From CBDULQ01 sp965368115 (GTDB lineage Bacteria > Pseudomonadota > Gammaproteobacteria > SZUA-229): 26,431 bases of DNA. Below are positions 1-8,062 of this stretch, in pieces. Below the pieces are notes generated by a model. The model made no database searches, was not told the origin of the DNA, and worked only from the letters and a program-made list of their open reading frames with translations. The first letter of the stretch is position 1; each line of letters opens with the position of its first letter. The stretch is from the NCBI GenBank assembly GCA_965368115.1, contig CBDULQ010000015.1, positions 1 to 26,431 on the forward strand. Direction: 5' to 3'. The translations under genes were made by a program, and so were the position numbers.

Positions 1-28
1 TTATAATGATGAGCGTTAACGATTCTGT

Positions 29-925
29 TTGTATTTCGTGAATTCGGAAAATTCAATTAAAACAATTTGCGTATATTGGCGTTCATTCGCGGATTTCTGC
101 ATTTCGCAGTTCAGGTCTGTGGCGAACCTTTTTCTTCTGTTGTTCCCTGTCTGCCTTCCAGAGGTCGCTATGGCGGAACAGCCCGGTTACTGGGAACTGG
201 GTGCAGGCATCTCTTACCTGCGCTCGCCTTATTACCTCGGTTCGGATCAATCCAAAAACTATGTGCTGCCGTTCCCGCATATTCAGGTGCGCACGGAAAA
301 ATTCTCAATCGATCGGAACAGTTTACGTGGCCATGTGCTGTCCACCGATCGCTATAAATTCGATATCAGTTTTTCCGGTTCCATCAAGGTGGATAGCGAC
401 GACAGTCGTTTGCGAGCCGGAATGCCGGATCTTGATTACATCATCGAAGCGGGACCGGCCATCAAGTGGTTGCTGTGGGGCGAGTTCAACGGCCATGATC
501 GATTGACCCTGGATGTGCCGCTGCGTGGCGCAATGGCTACGGATTTCGATTCCGCTGAATTCATCGGGGTGAATTTCATGCCCACCCTGCACTGGCATAA
601 GGTGATCTACACCGAAGGTCGCTGGACCCAGGATCACCGCCTGCAGCTGATGTTCGCCAGCCGCGACTATCACGATTATCTGTATTCCGTCGACGCGGCC
701 TACGCTACACCTGAGCGTCCTGCTTACCAGGCGAGCGGCGGTTTTTCCGGCTGGCAGTACCGTTTTACCCTGCGCCACCGCGAGAACGACCGTATCGTCG
801 GTTTTTACATCGCCTATAGCAATGTGGTGGATGCCAGCTATCGAGACAGTCCGCTGGTAGTGGAGAACTATAATCTGTCCGGTGGCATTCTGATCAGCTG
901 GGTGCTGGGCAAGGGTGAATTGTAA
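29..925 (+). CDS. MipA/OmpV family outer-membrane protein
   Basis: The mature part starts around the AMA-EQPGYWELGAG junction and continues with the SPYYLGSDQSKNYVLPFPHI-type stretch typical of MipA/OmpV beta-barrels, followed by alternating amphipathic strands. The family sits in the outer membrane; members are described as MltA-interacting scaffold or metal- and antibiotic-responsive porin-like proteins, and the exact role here is unknown. A signal peptide (hydrophobic LFLLLFPVCL, then AMA) precedes the barrel. The start is uncertain: TTG at 29 gives an odd long leader, GTG at 119 gives a compact signal peptide but no good Shine-Dalgarno. It lies upstream of, and on the same strand as, a metal-type RND efflux operon, so a shared metal or envelope-stress role is possible but inferred. 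Family call is firm; start is not. Confidence 0.82.
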   Translation: MYFVNSENSIKTICVYWRSFADFCISQFRSVANLFLLLFPVCLPEVAMAEQPGYWELGAGISYLRSPYYLGSDQSKNYVLPFPHIQVRTEKFSIDRNSLRGHVLSTDRYKFDISFSGSIKVDSDDSRLRAGMPDLDYIIEAGPAIKWLLWGEFNGHDRLTLDVPLRGAMATDFDSAEFIGVNFMPTLHWHKVIYTEGRWTQDHRLQLMFASRDYHDYLYSVDAAYATPERPAYQASGGFSGWQYRFTLRHRENDRIVGFYIAYSNVVDASYRDSPLVVENYNLSGGILISWVLGKGEL

Positions 926-1069
926 TAAAGCGCGGCCCCTTATGCGCTGGATCAAGTTCCCACGCACTATTCATCAATTAATTCAATGATTCGCGAACCA
1001 GCCGGTGTGGCGGGCGTCTCATCCTCGGTTAATCGACGATGGGGTCGCAACCATCGATGCGATTCAGGC

Positions 1070-1104
1070 GTTATTAAGAATGCCTTAATCTGGCTTTAAT
1101 AAGC
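1070..1104 (+). promoter_or_regulatory. AT-rich dyads upstream of the efflux operon (candidate operator/promoter)
   Basis: ATTAAG-AATGC-CTTAAT (1073-1089) is a 6-bp-arm dyad nested in a larger inverted repeat TTATTAA (1071-1077) / TTAATAA (1096-1102). It sits 30-60 bp ahead of the first gene of the efflux cluster, where a metal-responsive operator would be expected. No known consensus is recognised, so this is a positional inference. Confidence 0.3.
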
Positions 1105-1133
1105 TCGTTTCACCTCCTCGGGAATCCGGAAAC

Positions 1134-1517
1134 ATGACACTGGCCATAAAACAACAGCAGACGGTTCGCTGGCTGATCATCTACATGATCAGTGCCTTGC
1201 TGTTCGTGACATCCAGTGATCTGCATATTCATTCCCGTGAAGCCGCCGCCACGTCCGAGCACGGCGCCGCGGTATCCATCAGTAAGTTCAGCGATGAACT
1301 GTCGACGCTCGTCGACGAAGAAGAAATCAAGGTCAGCCCGGATGGTGTCATCAAGGTGAATAGCCAGTCGGTGAATCTGTTCGCCGTCTTCATGCTCATT
1401 CTGTTGATCGCCGTCGTGGTGTTCCGCCAGTGTTCCAGCGGCCTCATCTGTCGCAAAGTCAAACTACCCCAAATTCCCTTTCACGGTACCCCTCCGCTAC
1501 GCGCGCCGTCGCAATAA
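1134..1517 (+). CDS. small two-helix membrane protein preceding the efflux operon, unknown function
   Basis: I do not recognise the family. The 127-residue product has an N-terminal hydrophobic segment (about residues 13-30, WLIIYMISALLFVTSS) followed at once by a DLHIHSRE stretch. An acidic loop follows (DELSTLVDEEEIKVSPDG), then a second helix (about 80-97, NLFAVFMLILLIAVVVF) and a short basic tail with two cysteines (QCSSGLICRK). If both helices insert, the His/Glu-rich loop of about 50 residues would be periplasmic, which would suit metal sensing or delivery; that is inference. It lies 101 bp upstream of the TolC-like gene on the same strand. The start ATG has only a weak Shine-Dalgarno. 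It could instead be a secreted protein with a C-terminal anchor. Confidence 0.65.
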   Translation: MTLAIKQQQTVRWLIIYMISALLFVTSSDLHIHSREAAATSEHGAAVSISKFSDELSTLVDEEEIKVSPDGVIKVNSQSVNLFAVFMLILLIAVVVFRQCSSGLICRKVKLPQIPFHGTPPLRAPSQ

Positions 1518-1519
1518 AC

Positions 1520-1559
1520 TTTTTCAGCTTCAATTAAGCTTTTCCAGCTTTAATCTTTA
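1520..1559 (+). repeat. 20-bp imperfect tandem repeat in the efflux operon leader
   Basis: TTTTCAGCTTCAATTAAGC and TTTTCCAGCTTTAATC begin exactly 20 bp apart (1521 and 1541). The repeat fills the gap between the 127-aa gene and the TolC-like gene. It may be a duplicated regulatory half-site or simply low-complexity drift. Confidence 0.4.
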
Positions 1560-1618
1560 TTTATTTTCTAGCGTTTTAAATTCAGCCGTTTGATTACGGC
1601 AAACAGGGAGAACTGAAA

Positions 1619-2902
1619 ATGTTTTTTCGCACCTGTCGGTCATGTTTATTCTTGACCGTGTTGTGGTCCGCCTCGGCCAGTGCCGAAACATGGACTCTGC
1701 AAAACAGCCTGGCGCAGGCGATGAAAACCGCGCCCGAATTACAGCAGGCGCAGGCGGAAGTCGCTGCGCAGCGTGAACAGGCTCGTCTGTCCGGTATGTG
1801 GCCGGATCCGAGCATCGAGTTTCGAGTCGACAACAAACTGGGTAAGGACGACGGTAGCGGCGGTCTCGATCTGACCGACGTGACTATCAGCCAGCCGATA
1901 CCGGTGTCGCGCCTCAAGCACCAGCAGGCGGTGGCGGATGCCTATGTGCGTTCCGCGGAGCTGGCCGGTGGCTATCAGACACTGGCGGTTCAAAACCGCG
2001 TTGCCCAGGCTTTTCATCAACTGCAGTTTGCCAGTGCGCACCTGGAGCTGGCGGAGAAGCGCCTGCAACTGGCCGATGATCTGAGACGACAAAGCGGTAA
2101 AAACGCACAGGGTGTTGTGGTGCGTTACCTCACTCCCCTGGAAAAGATGCGTCTCGATATAATTCGCGAAGAAGCTCATCAACAGCTGACCAACGCGGAA
2201 GGTAAATACAGTGAAGCGGTCAACGAGTTCGTGCGTCTGCTGGCTATCGATCCGCAGGATGTCGGTGCTGTGGCCCGACTGAACCCGGTCGATGAGTTAC
2301 CGCAACTGGTACAGCTGCAAGCTGCCCAGCAACAGCATCCGCAACTCAATGTGCAGGCGCAGAACCTGCAGGCGGCACAGGCGGAAATCGATCTGGCACG
2401 TACCTCGCAACTGGCCGACCCGACCATCAGCCTGAGTCGTTCACGGGATACTTTCAACGACGGTCGTGATGATGTCTACGGCATCATGTTCAATGTGCAG
2501 ATACCGATTCACGACCGCAAGGATGCCGCGGTCAGCAAGGCGCGTTACCAGGCCAGCCAGCAACGCATCGAGCTGCAGCGTATGAAACGCGATCTGCAAA
2601 TTAATCTGAAACGCAGTTACACCCATAGTCATCATCTGCTTGAGCAGGCGAAAGATTACCAGCAGCGTGTGTTGAAGCCGGCACAGAATATGTTGCGCTT
2701 GACCCAACGCGGCTTTAACAGTGGCGAGCTGAACATGTTGTCGCTGGTGGATGCCAACAGCACCTATTTCGATGCGCGGCTGCGCTATCTGGAACTGATT
2801 TACCAGACCCATGCGGAACTGGCGGATCTGCGTTTTTACGCCGGGCAGTTGCTGGATGTAAACAGCCAGTCGATGCCTGTGACAGACCAGGGAGGTATCT
2901 AA
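1619..2902 (+). CDS. TolC family outer-membrane factor (CzcC-like)
   Basis: The 427-residue protein has a cleavable signal peptide (CLFLTVLWSASASA-E) and the two-repeat outer-membrane efflux protein architecture: long Ala/Gln-rich helices (ELQQAQAEVAAQREQARLSG near the N-terminus, QAAQAEIDLARTSQLADPTISL in the second half). It ends in the conserved region ending in a LYLELIYQTHAELADL-like helix. No lipobox is visible. It should form the trimeric exit duct of a tripartite efflux system. The start is supported by GGGAGA about 10 bp upstream. Its stop lies 1 base before the ATG of the RND permease, and the permease Shine-Dalgarno (GGAGG) lies inside its last codons, so the two are translationally coupled. 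CzcC/CusC-like assignment rests on the neighbour. Confidence 0.9.
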   Translation: MFFRTCRSCLFLTVLWSASASAETWTLQNSLAQAMKTAPELQQAQAEVAAQREQARLSGMWPDPSIEFRVDNKLGKDDGSGGLDLTDVTISQPIPVSRLKHQQAVADAYVRSAELAGGYQTLAVQNRVAQAFHQLQFASAHLELAEKRLQLADDLRRQSGKNAQGVVVRYLTPLEKMRLDIIREEAHQQLTNAEGKYSEAVNEFVRLLAIDPQDVGAVARLNPVDELPQLVQLQAAQQQHPQLNVQAQNLQAAQAEIDLARTSQLADPTISLSRSRDTFNDGRDDVYGIMFNVQIPIHDRKDAAVSKARYQASQQRIELQRMKRDLQINLKRSYTHSHHLLEQAKDYQQRVLKPAQNMLRLTQRGFNSGELNMLSLVDANSTYFDARLRYLELIYQTHAELADLRFYAGQLLDVNSQSMPVTDQGGI

Positions 2903-2903
2903 C

Positions 2904-5900
2904 ATGATCGCCGGACTATTACGTTTTTCACTGGTTCAACGCCTGATGATTCTGCTGGTGACCCTGGGTCTTTCGGCAGCCGGATTCTGGGCATTCAAGA
3001 ACCTGCCCATCGATGCCTTTCCGGATATCTCCGCACCCCAGGTACAGGTTATCGTCAAAGCACCGGGCATGTCGCCGACGGAAGTCGAGCAGCGCATTAC
3101 CTTTCCGATCGAAATGGAAATGCAGGGTATTCCCGGACAGACCGTTTTACGCTCCACTACCAAATATGCGCTCAGCGTCATCGTCATCGACTTCGAGGAC
3201 GACGTGGATATCTATCTGGCGCGTAATCTGGTCACCGAACGTCTGAATCAGGTCTGGGATTCGCTGCCTGCAGGTATCGAAGGTGGACTGGCTCCGATCA
3301 CCACGCCACTGGGCGAGATTTTCATGTATCGCATCAAGGGTGACGACTACAGCAACCAGGAACTGCGCAGTCTGCAGGACTGGGTGATTCGTCCGCATCT
3401 GCGCAAGGTGGATGGCGTTGCTGACGTCAACTCACTGGGTGGTGAAGTACGCAGTTATCAGGTGGTGATCAAGCCGCAGACCCTGGTGCGGAACGGTATT
3501 AGCATTGACGATGTGGAGCGTGCGCTGGCGGAAAATAATCGCAATGCCGGCGGCGATCGCATCAACCGGAACAACGAAGTGCTGTTGGTGCGTACCCTGG
3601 GTAAATTACAGACCATGGACGACATCAAGAATATCAGCATCAAGACCCGTTACGGTGTGCCGATTCATGTCGGTGATGTGGCCGATGTCCGGGTCGGTAG
3701 TATGACGCGCTATGGCGCGGTGACTTCGAACGGTGAAGGTGAAGTGGTGACCGGTCTTGTTCTGTTACGCAAGGGCGCGAACAGTCTGCGAGCCGTTAGC
3801 GGTACCAAGCAGGCGCTGGAAGAACTGAAAGAGATACTGCCCAAAGGCGTGACCATCGAACCGTTTTATGATCGCACCCAATTGATCACCAAGGCGGTGT
3901 GGACAGTGGAAAAAGCACTGGCGGAAGCCGTGGTGCTGGTACTGCTGGTGCTGCTGATCATGCTGGGGGATTTGCGTAGTGCGTTGACCGTGGCATTAAT
4001 TCTTCCACTGTCGGTGTTGTTCACCTTTATCATGATGAAACTGTTCAACGTGTCCGCCAACCTGATGTCGTTGGGTGGTCTGGCCATTGCCATCGGCATC
4101 CTGGTCGATGCGGCTGTGGTCGTAGTGGAAAACATTCACACCCAGTTTAGCAAAGCGCCACCCGGTGTCAGTCGTTTGCACCTGGTGTATCGTGCAGTGC
4201 TGGAAGTTTCTGCGCCGGTGATTTCCGGTATTCTGATCATCGTCGCTGTGTTCCTGCCGCTGTTCAGTCTGACCGGCCTGGAAGGCAAGATGTTTTCGCC
4301 GCTGGCGATTACCATCACCTTCGCACTGATCGGTTCGTTGATATTGTCGCTGACGGTGATTCCGGTGCTGGCCAGTTTCTTTATGAAACTGCATGGCGGT
4401 GACGAGCATGCCGAACAGGACGGCCGTTTGATGCGGGTGCTGAAGTTCGTTTACCTGCCGGTGATGAACTGGACCCTCAACCATCGTAAGCTGGCGGTCA
4501 GCATTGCCATACTGGCGTTGATCGGTACCGGTTCGCTGTTCCCCTATATCGGTAAGGAATTCATGCCGACCATGGACGAAGGCAACACGGTGATTCTGCT
4601 GGAGAAAGATCCGGGTGTGACCCTGGAACAGTCGCTGGCCATGGACTCGCCCATTCAGAAGGCCATGATGGAGCTGCCGGAAGTCATTGGTGTGACGTCA
4701 CGGACCGGTGCCGATGAGTTACGCATGGACCCCATGGGCCTGAACCAGACCGACAACTTCCTGGTGACCAAGCCTCGCGAGGAATGGACCATCAGTCTGC
4801 AACAGTTCCAGGAAAACCTGCGTGAGAAACTGGCTCAGTTCGACGGCATCGATTACGCCTTCAGCCAGCCTATCGATATGCGCGTGTCGGAAATGCTCAC
4901 CGGTGTACGTTCGGCCATGGCCATCAAGCTCTATGGCGACGACCTGGCCAAACTGGAAGAGACAGCCATTGCGATCGAGAACCTGGTTAACAGTATTGAT
5001 GGTGCGATCGACGTCGTACGTGGTGACATTACCGGTCAGAAATATCTGCAGGTGGACATCAACAAGGCGGAGATCGCCAAATACGGCGTTAACGTTGAAG
5101 ACATCAACCGTCTCATCGAGTCGGCGGTCGGTGGTCGTGTGGTGACCGAGATGCTGGAAAATAATCGTCGTGTGGGCATCATGGTTCGATACGCGGAACA
5201 GTATCGCAATTCACCCAGGGCGCTGGAAAAAATGCTGGTGTCGATTCCTAACGGCAATAAACTGCCTTTGGGGCAGCTGGCAAAAGTCTCTGTCGTGGAT
5301 GGGCCGGTGCAGATTATTCGCGAATCCGCGCGTCGCCAGGTGGTGATTCAGGCCAACGTCGAAAACCGCGATGTGGTCGGTTTTGTCGATGAAGTGCGTA
5401 ACGCCATCGAGCAGCAGGTCGATATGCCGCCCGGTTATTTTGTGACCTTTGGCGGTCAGTTCGAGAACCAGCAACGGGCGGCAAAGCGTCTGGGTCTGGT
5501 GGTGCCGATTGCCATCGTGCTGATCTTCGTCATGCTGTTCACGACTTTCCGGTCCTTGCTGCAGGCAGGGCTGATTATTCTGAATATCCCGTTCGCCATG
5601 ATCGGTGGCGTGATTAGCCTGTACCTGTCCGGATTGTACCTGTCGGTACCGGCATCGGTGGGTTTCATTACCCTGTTTGGTGTCGCCGTGCTCAACGGTG
5701 TGGTGATGGTGAGTTACTTTAATCAGCTACGCCAGAGTGGTATGGATATTCAGCTCGCAGTGCGCAGAGGTGCGGAACGTCGGCTGCGGCCGGTATTGAT
5801 GACCGCACTGATCGCCAGCTTCGGTTTGCTGCCCCTGCTTGCTGCAACCGGCCCCGGTTCGGAGTTGCAGCGTCCGTTGGCGGTGGTGGTCATCGGTGGT

Positions 5901-5996
5901 CTGTTTACTTCGACCCTGCTGACCCTGGTATTACTGCCGGCACTGTATGCCTGGCTGGAAGAGAAACGTGAGAAATCGATGGAGGCTCAATCATGA
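2904..5996 (+). CDS. heavy-metal efflux RND permease, CusA/CzcA family
   Basis: At 1030 residues this is a full-length RND pump: N-terminal helix, two large periplasmic loops (porter/docking domains) and two blocks of six helices. It drives proton-coupled export of metal ions from periplasm or cytoplasm. The TM4 motif reads GGLAIAIGILVDAAVVVVEN at about residues 391-410, with D402 and E409 as the proton-relay acids. CzcA-type Zn/Co/Cd pumps carry an extra Asp six residues before the first of these; here that position is Ala396, as in CusA-type Cu/Ag pumps. The CusA Met residues in this helix are also absent, so the substrate is unclear. SD GGAGG is inside the preceding gene; the 3' end overlaps the next gene by 4 nt (ATGA). 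No adaptor gene is adjacent. Confidence 0.95.
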   Translation: MIAGLLRFSLVQRLMILLVTLGLSAAGFWAFKNLPIDAFPDISAPQVQVIVKAPGMSPTEVEQRITFPIEMEMQGIPGQTVLRSTTKYALSVIVIDFEDDVDIYLARNLVTERLNQVWDSLPAGIEGGLAPITTPLGEIFMYRIKGDDYSNQELRSLQDWVIRPHLRKVDGVADVNSLGGEVRSYQVVIKPQTLVRNGISIDDVERALAENNRNAGGDRINRNNEVLLVRTLGKLQTMDDIKNISIKTRYGVPIHVGDVADVRVGSMTRYGAVTSNGEGEVVTGLVLLRKGANSLRAVSGTKQALEELKEILPKGVTIEPFYDRTQLITKAVWTVEKALAEAVVLVLLVLLIMLGDLRSALTVALILPLSVLFTFIMMKLFNVSANLMSLGGLAIAIGILVDAAVVVVENIHTQFSKAPPGVSRLHLVYRAVLEVSAPVISGILIIVAVFLPLFSLTGLEGKMFSPLAITITFALIGSLILSLTVIPVLASFFMKLHGGDEHAEQDGRLMRVLKFVYLPVMNWTLNHRKLAVSIAILALIGTGSLFPYIGKEFMPTMDEGNTVILLEKDPGVTLEQSLAMDSPIQKAMMELPEVIGVTSRTGADELRMDPMGLNQTDNFLVTKPREEWTISLQQFQENLREKLAQFDGIDYAFSQPIDMRVSEMLTGVRSAMAIKLYGDDLAKLEETAIAIENLVNSIDGAIDVVRGDITGQKYLQVDINKAEIAKYGVNVEDINRLIESAVGGRVVTEMLENNRRVGIMVRYAEQYRNSPRALEKMLVSIPNGNKLPLGQLAKVSVVDGPVQIIRESARRQVVIQANVENRDVVGFVDEVRNAIEQQVDMPPGYFVTFGGQFENQQRAAKRLGLVVPIAIVLIFVMLFTTFRSLLQAGLIILNIPFAMIGGVISLYLSGLYLSVPASVGFITLFGVAVLNGVVMVSYFNQLRQSGMDIQLAVRRGAERRLRPVLMTALIASFGLLPLLAATGPGSELQRPLAVVVIGGLFTSTLLTLVLLPALYAWLEEKREKSMEAQS

Positions 5997-6298
5997 AAAA
6001 ATTTACCATGGTGGTGCATGAATCCGTGCAGCAGCAGCTGGCGGATTGTCTGCGTAGCTTGCAACTGGACACTTTCATCTTCAGTCACGTGGAAGAGCAC
6101 AGTGCGCAACTGGAACACGACGCCTTTCTGTCGGCACGCGACAAGGTGGTTGGTTATGTTCCGCAGGTACGCGTCGATGTGATTGTCGATGACGCACGTG
6201 CACCCGGCCTGCTCGGTGAAATTCGTGAAACCGGTTGTAACTTCAAGGGGCGGGGGATTTACTGGATCAGTAATCTGGATGATTCCGGTGAGCTGTAA
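5993..6298 (+). CDS. DUF3240 family protein, RND-associated small cytoplasmic protein
   Basis: The 101-residue product has no signal peptide or membrane segment. The pattern of beta-alpha-beta repeats (KKFTMVVHESVQQQLADCLRS; YVPQVRVDVIVDDARAPGLLGEIRET) and the position after a heavy-metal RND pump match the DUF3240 family, which has a ferredoxin/PII-like appearance and typically lies at the end of such operons. It overlaps the permease stop by 4 nt and has a GGAGG Shine-Dalgarno, so it is co-translated. A regulatory or metal-sensing role on the cytoplasmic side of the pump is plausible but unproven. Family assignment is from memory of similar operons. Confidence 0.75.
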   Translation: MKKFTMVVHESVQQQLADCLRSLQLDTFIFSHVEEHSAQLEHDAFLSARDKVVGYVPQVRVDVIVDDARAPGLLGEIRETGCNFKGRGIYWISNLDDSGEL

Positions 6299-6351
6299 AA
6301 GCATTTGCCCGGAGCGATGATCCGGTGAATATCAACATAAAGGAAATAAGA

Positions 6352-6385
6352 CAAAAAAAAGGCGTACTGATGTGCGCATTTTTTA
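6352..6385. terminator. bidirectional intrinsic terminator
   Basis: Stem GCGTAC (6362-6367), loop TGAT, stem GTGCGC (6372-6377), with A8 on the left and ATTTTTT on the right. It therefore works for the efflux operon on + and for the convergent lipoprotein gene on -. The lipoprotein stop is only about 20 bp away. Confidence 0.75.
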
Positions 6386-6398
6386 ATTCCGGGTTCGA

Positions 6399-7247
6399 TT
6401 AGATACTTGCCCAGGTGTATACCGTGGTTGTTCCATCGAAAACAACCGAGAAGCTGTCGCAATCGATGAAGGTGACGGTTACCGTGGCATTGCCGGTAAC
6501 GGTAATGACGCCTTCGCTCGGATTACCGTTAGTGCATTCGAATTTGACCGGTGTCGTGGTAGCGATGGTGACGACACCATGATCCGGGTCGGTGACCCTG
6601 CCGGAAACGCTGTAGCCCGAAATGTCATTACCCGATACGCTGACATCCGACATGTTGTAAGAGCGGCCGTCATCACCGGTAAAGCTGGATGAGTAGGTGC
6701 AGGAGTCTAGAGTCGAGGAACCGGATGAAGAACAGGTGGCACTATAGGTAAACGAATCGGTTTCGCCGTTGGCGGTTACGCTCAGGTTAGCGGAAATTCT
6801 GAACGTCGAGCTGTTGCCACTCACGGTAATCGTACCGTTAATGGTGGCCTGGTAGGCGCCATATCCGCTGACTGTACAGTTGGTGTAGGTCGCAGTTGCG
6901 GTATAGGACGATGTGGTTGCCGAGTCGGGGACATCGATGGTCAGGGTGCCGCTGACGTCACATAGATAGCTGTAGTCTTCTATCGCGTTAAGATTAGCCG
7001 CAATCTGTTTGCCGAGGTCAAGCACGTCCAGCGCATTAGTGGGGTAACCTGTAGAACCTGTTTTGAAAGCCAGTGGCACTTCGTCCGAATCAGTTGCCGC
7101 CTTGGTGGCTTCGGCACCAGCTACCGCGACGTCTTTTGAGTTAGCATCGGTAATTTCTGCGGTACCAGGACCGCCACTCCCACCGCCACAGGCGGTCAGT
7201 GCAAAAGCAGCCATCAGAGTGAGTAAAAATCGAGTCATCAAACCCAT
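6399..7247 (-). CDS. Ser/Thr-rich lipoprotein, unknown function
   Basis: I do not recognise a family. The 282-residue protein starts with MGLMTRFLLTLMAAFALTAC-GGGSGGPG: a type II signal peptide with lipobox LTAC and a flexible Gly linker, so it should be lipidated and exported. The residue after the lipidated Cys is Gly, which is compatible with outer-membrane sorting. The mature part is rich in Ser, Thr and Val, with many short beta-type stretches (TYTNCTVSGYGAYQATINGTITVSGNSS region) and five or more further Cys residues (CDVSG, CTVSG, CSSSG, CTYSS, CTNGN, CDSF) that could form disulfides. SD GGAG sits 7 bp before the ATG. It is monocistronic and convergent with the efflux operon. Confidence 0.75.
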   Translation of the reverse strand: MGLMTRFLLTLMAAFALTACGGGSGGPGTAEITDANSKDVAVAGAEATKAATDSDEVPLAFKTGSTGYPTNALDVLDLGKQIAANLNAIEDYSYLCDVSGTLTIDVPDSATTSSYTATATYTNCTVSGYGAYQATINGTITVSGNSSTFRISANLSVTANGETDSFTYSATCSSSGSSTLDSCTYSSSFTGDDGRSYNMSDVSVSGNDISGYSVSGRVTDPDHGVVTIATTTPVKFECTNGNPSEGVITVTGNATVTVTFIDCDSFSVVFDGTTTVYTWASI

Positions 7248-7372
7248 AAGAATTCTCCATGTATATCGATTGAATATTGAGCGTTGATCAATGGTTCCTG
7301 CGCCCGGTCCCGGATTGTCGCCAGCATATCAGTTTGTCAGGCGGGTTGGGGTGCCGCTAAAGCTTAACATGC

Positions 7373-8062
7373 TCAATCCCTGGATAGGTCGTTGGTTTCA
7401 AGTATCAGGTTTAGCAGTTCATCGGGGAATTGGGTAGTCGAATGCTTCACAGTGTACACAGGTGCCGGCAGGCGATCGGCCAGTTCCCGGCGGTTATCCA
7501 TGGCGGTGGGCTGATCGGCACTATTTCTCGGCTGGTTGAGGGCGACGGCCAGTAGCTGCAGGCTGCGATGGCGGATGGCTTCGGCGGCCAGCAGGACCTG
7601 GTTGACGCCGCCCAGCCGGTCTTCGCCCACCAGCAGCAGGGGCAGGTCCAGGGCCTGGGCCAGGTCGGCATTGAGACCGTCTTCGCAGAGCGGCGAACAG
7701 AAGCCGCCGGCGCCTTCCACGAGCAGGAATTCATCGTCGTAGCGGCCATCCGGCTGGCTGGCCAGTACCAGTTGTTTCAGGTGCAGGGGACGGCCGACCT
7801 GCAGGGCCGCCAGTCGTGGCGAGATGGCTTCGACATAGCGCCAGGGGCAGACCTGTTCCAGGTCGCCTCGATATTGCGCCGCCCGGGCCAGTAAATGGGC
7901 GTCTTCAGCAATCAGGCCCTGGGGGCCGGGCAGGCAGCCGGATTCCACCGGTTTGCGCGGAATCACGCGTACACCGGCCTCGTGCAGGGCTCGGGCCAGG
8001 GCACAGCCCAGCCAGGTTTTGCCGATGCCGGTGTCGGTGCCGGTGATGAACAGGCCGCGCAT
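7373..8062 (-). CDS. bioD: dethiobiotin synthetase
   Basis: BioD makes dethiobiotin from 7,8-diaminopelargonic acid, CO2 and ATP, the penultimate step of biotin synthesis, in the cytosol. The sequence opens with FITGTDTGIGKT: the modified P-loop GTDTGIGKT at residues 8-16 is diagnostic. KPVESGC (about 38-44) and VEGAGGF (about 116-122) match the substrate-binding and Walker B-like motifs. The length of 229 residues is normal. Its ATG directly follows the purC stop codon with no intervening base, so translation is probably coupled to purC. No other bio gene is in the window, which is common when bioD is detached from the bio operon. Confidence 0.95.
   Translation of the reverse strand: MRGLFITGTDTGIGKTWLGCALARALHEAGVRVIPRKPVESGCLPGPQGLIAEDAHLLARAAQYRGDLEQVCPWRYVEAISPRLAALQVGRPLHLKQLVLASQPDGRYDDEFLLVEGAGGFCSPLCEDGLNADLAQALDLPLLLVGEDRLGGVNQVLLAAEAIRHRSLQLLAVALNQPRNSADQPTAMDNRRELADRLPAPVYTVKHSTTQFPDELLNLILETNDLSRD

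Noticed and set aside
67..357. Second frame starting MRILAFIRGFLHF that could supply a signal peptide for the MipA-like protein by frameshift
   Set aside because: Attractive N-terminus, but no sign of a slippery site or sequencing error, and the main frame has its own hydrophobic signal.
323..967. 214-aa open frame on - opposite the MipA-like gene
   Set aside because: It is the reverse of a gene with clear family motifs and has no signal, domain or Shine-Dalgarno of its own.
2880..2910. A frameshifted or deleted adaptor gene between the TolC-like and RND genes
   Set aside because: Both flanking genes are full length and coupled by a 1-bp gap with a well-placed GGAGG, so there is no remnant.
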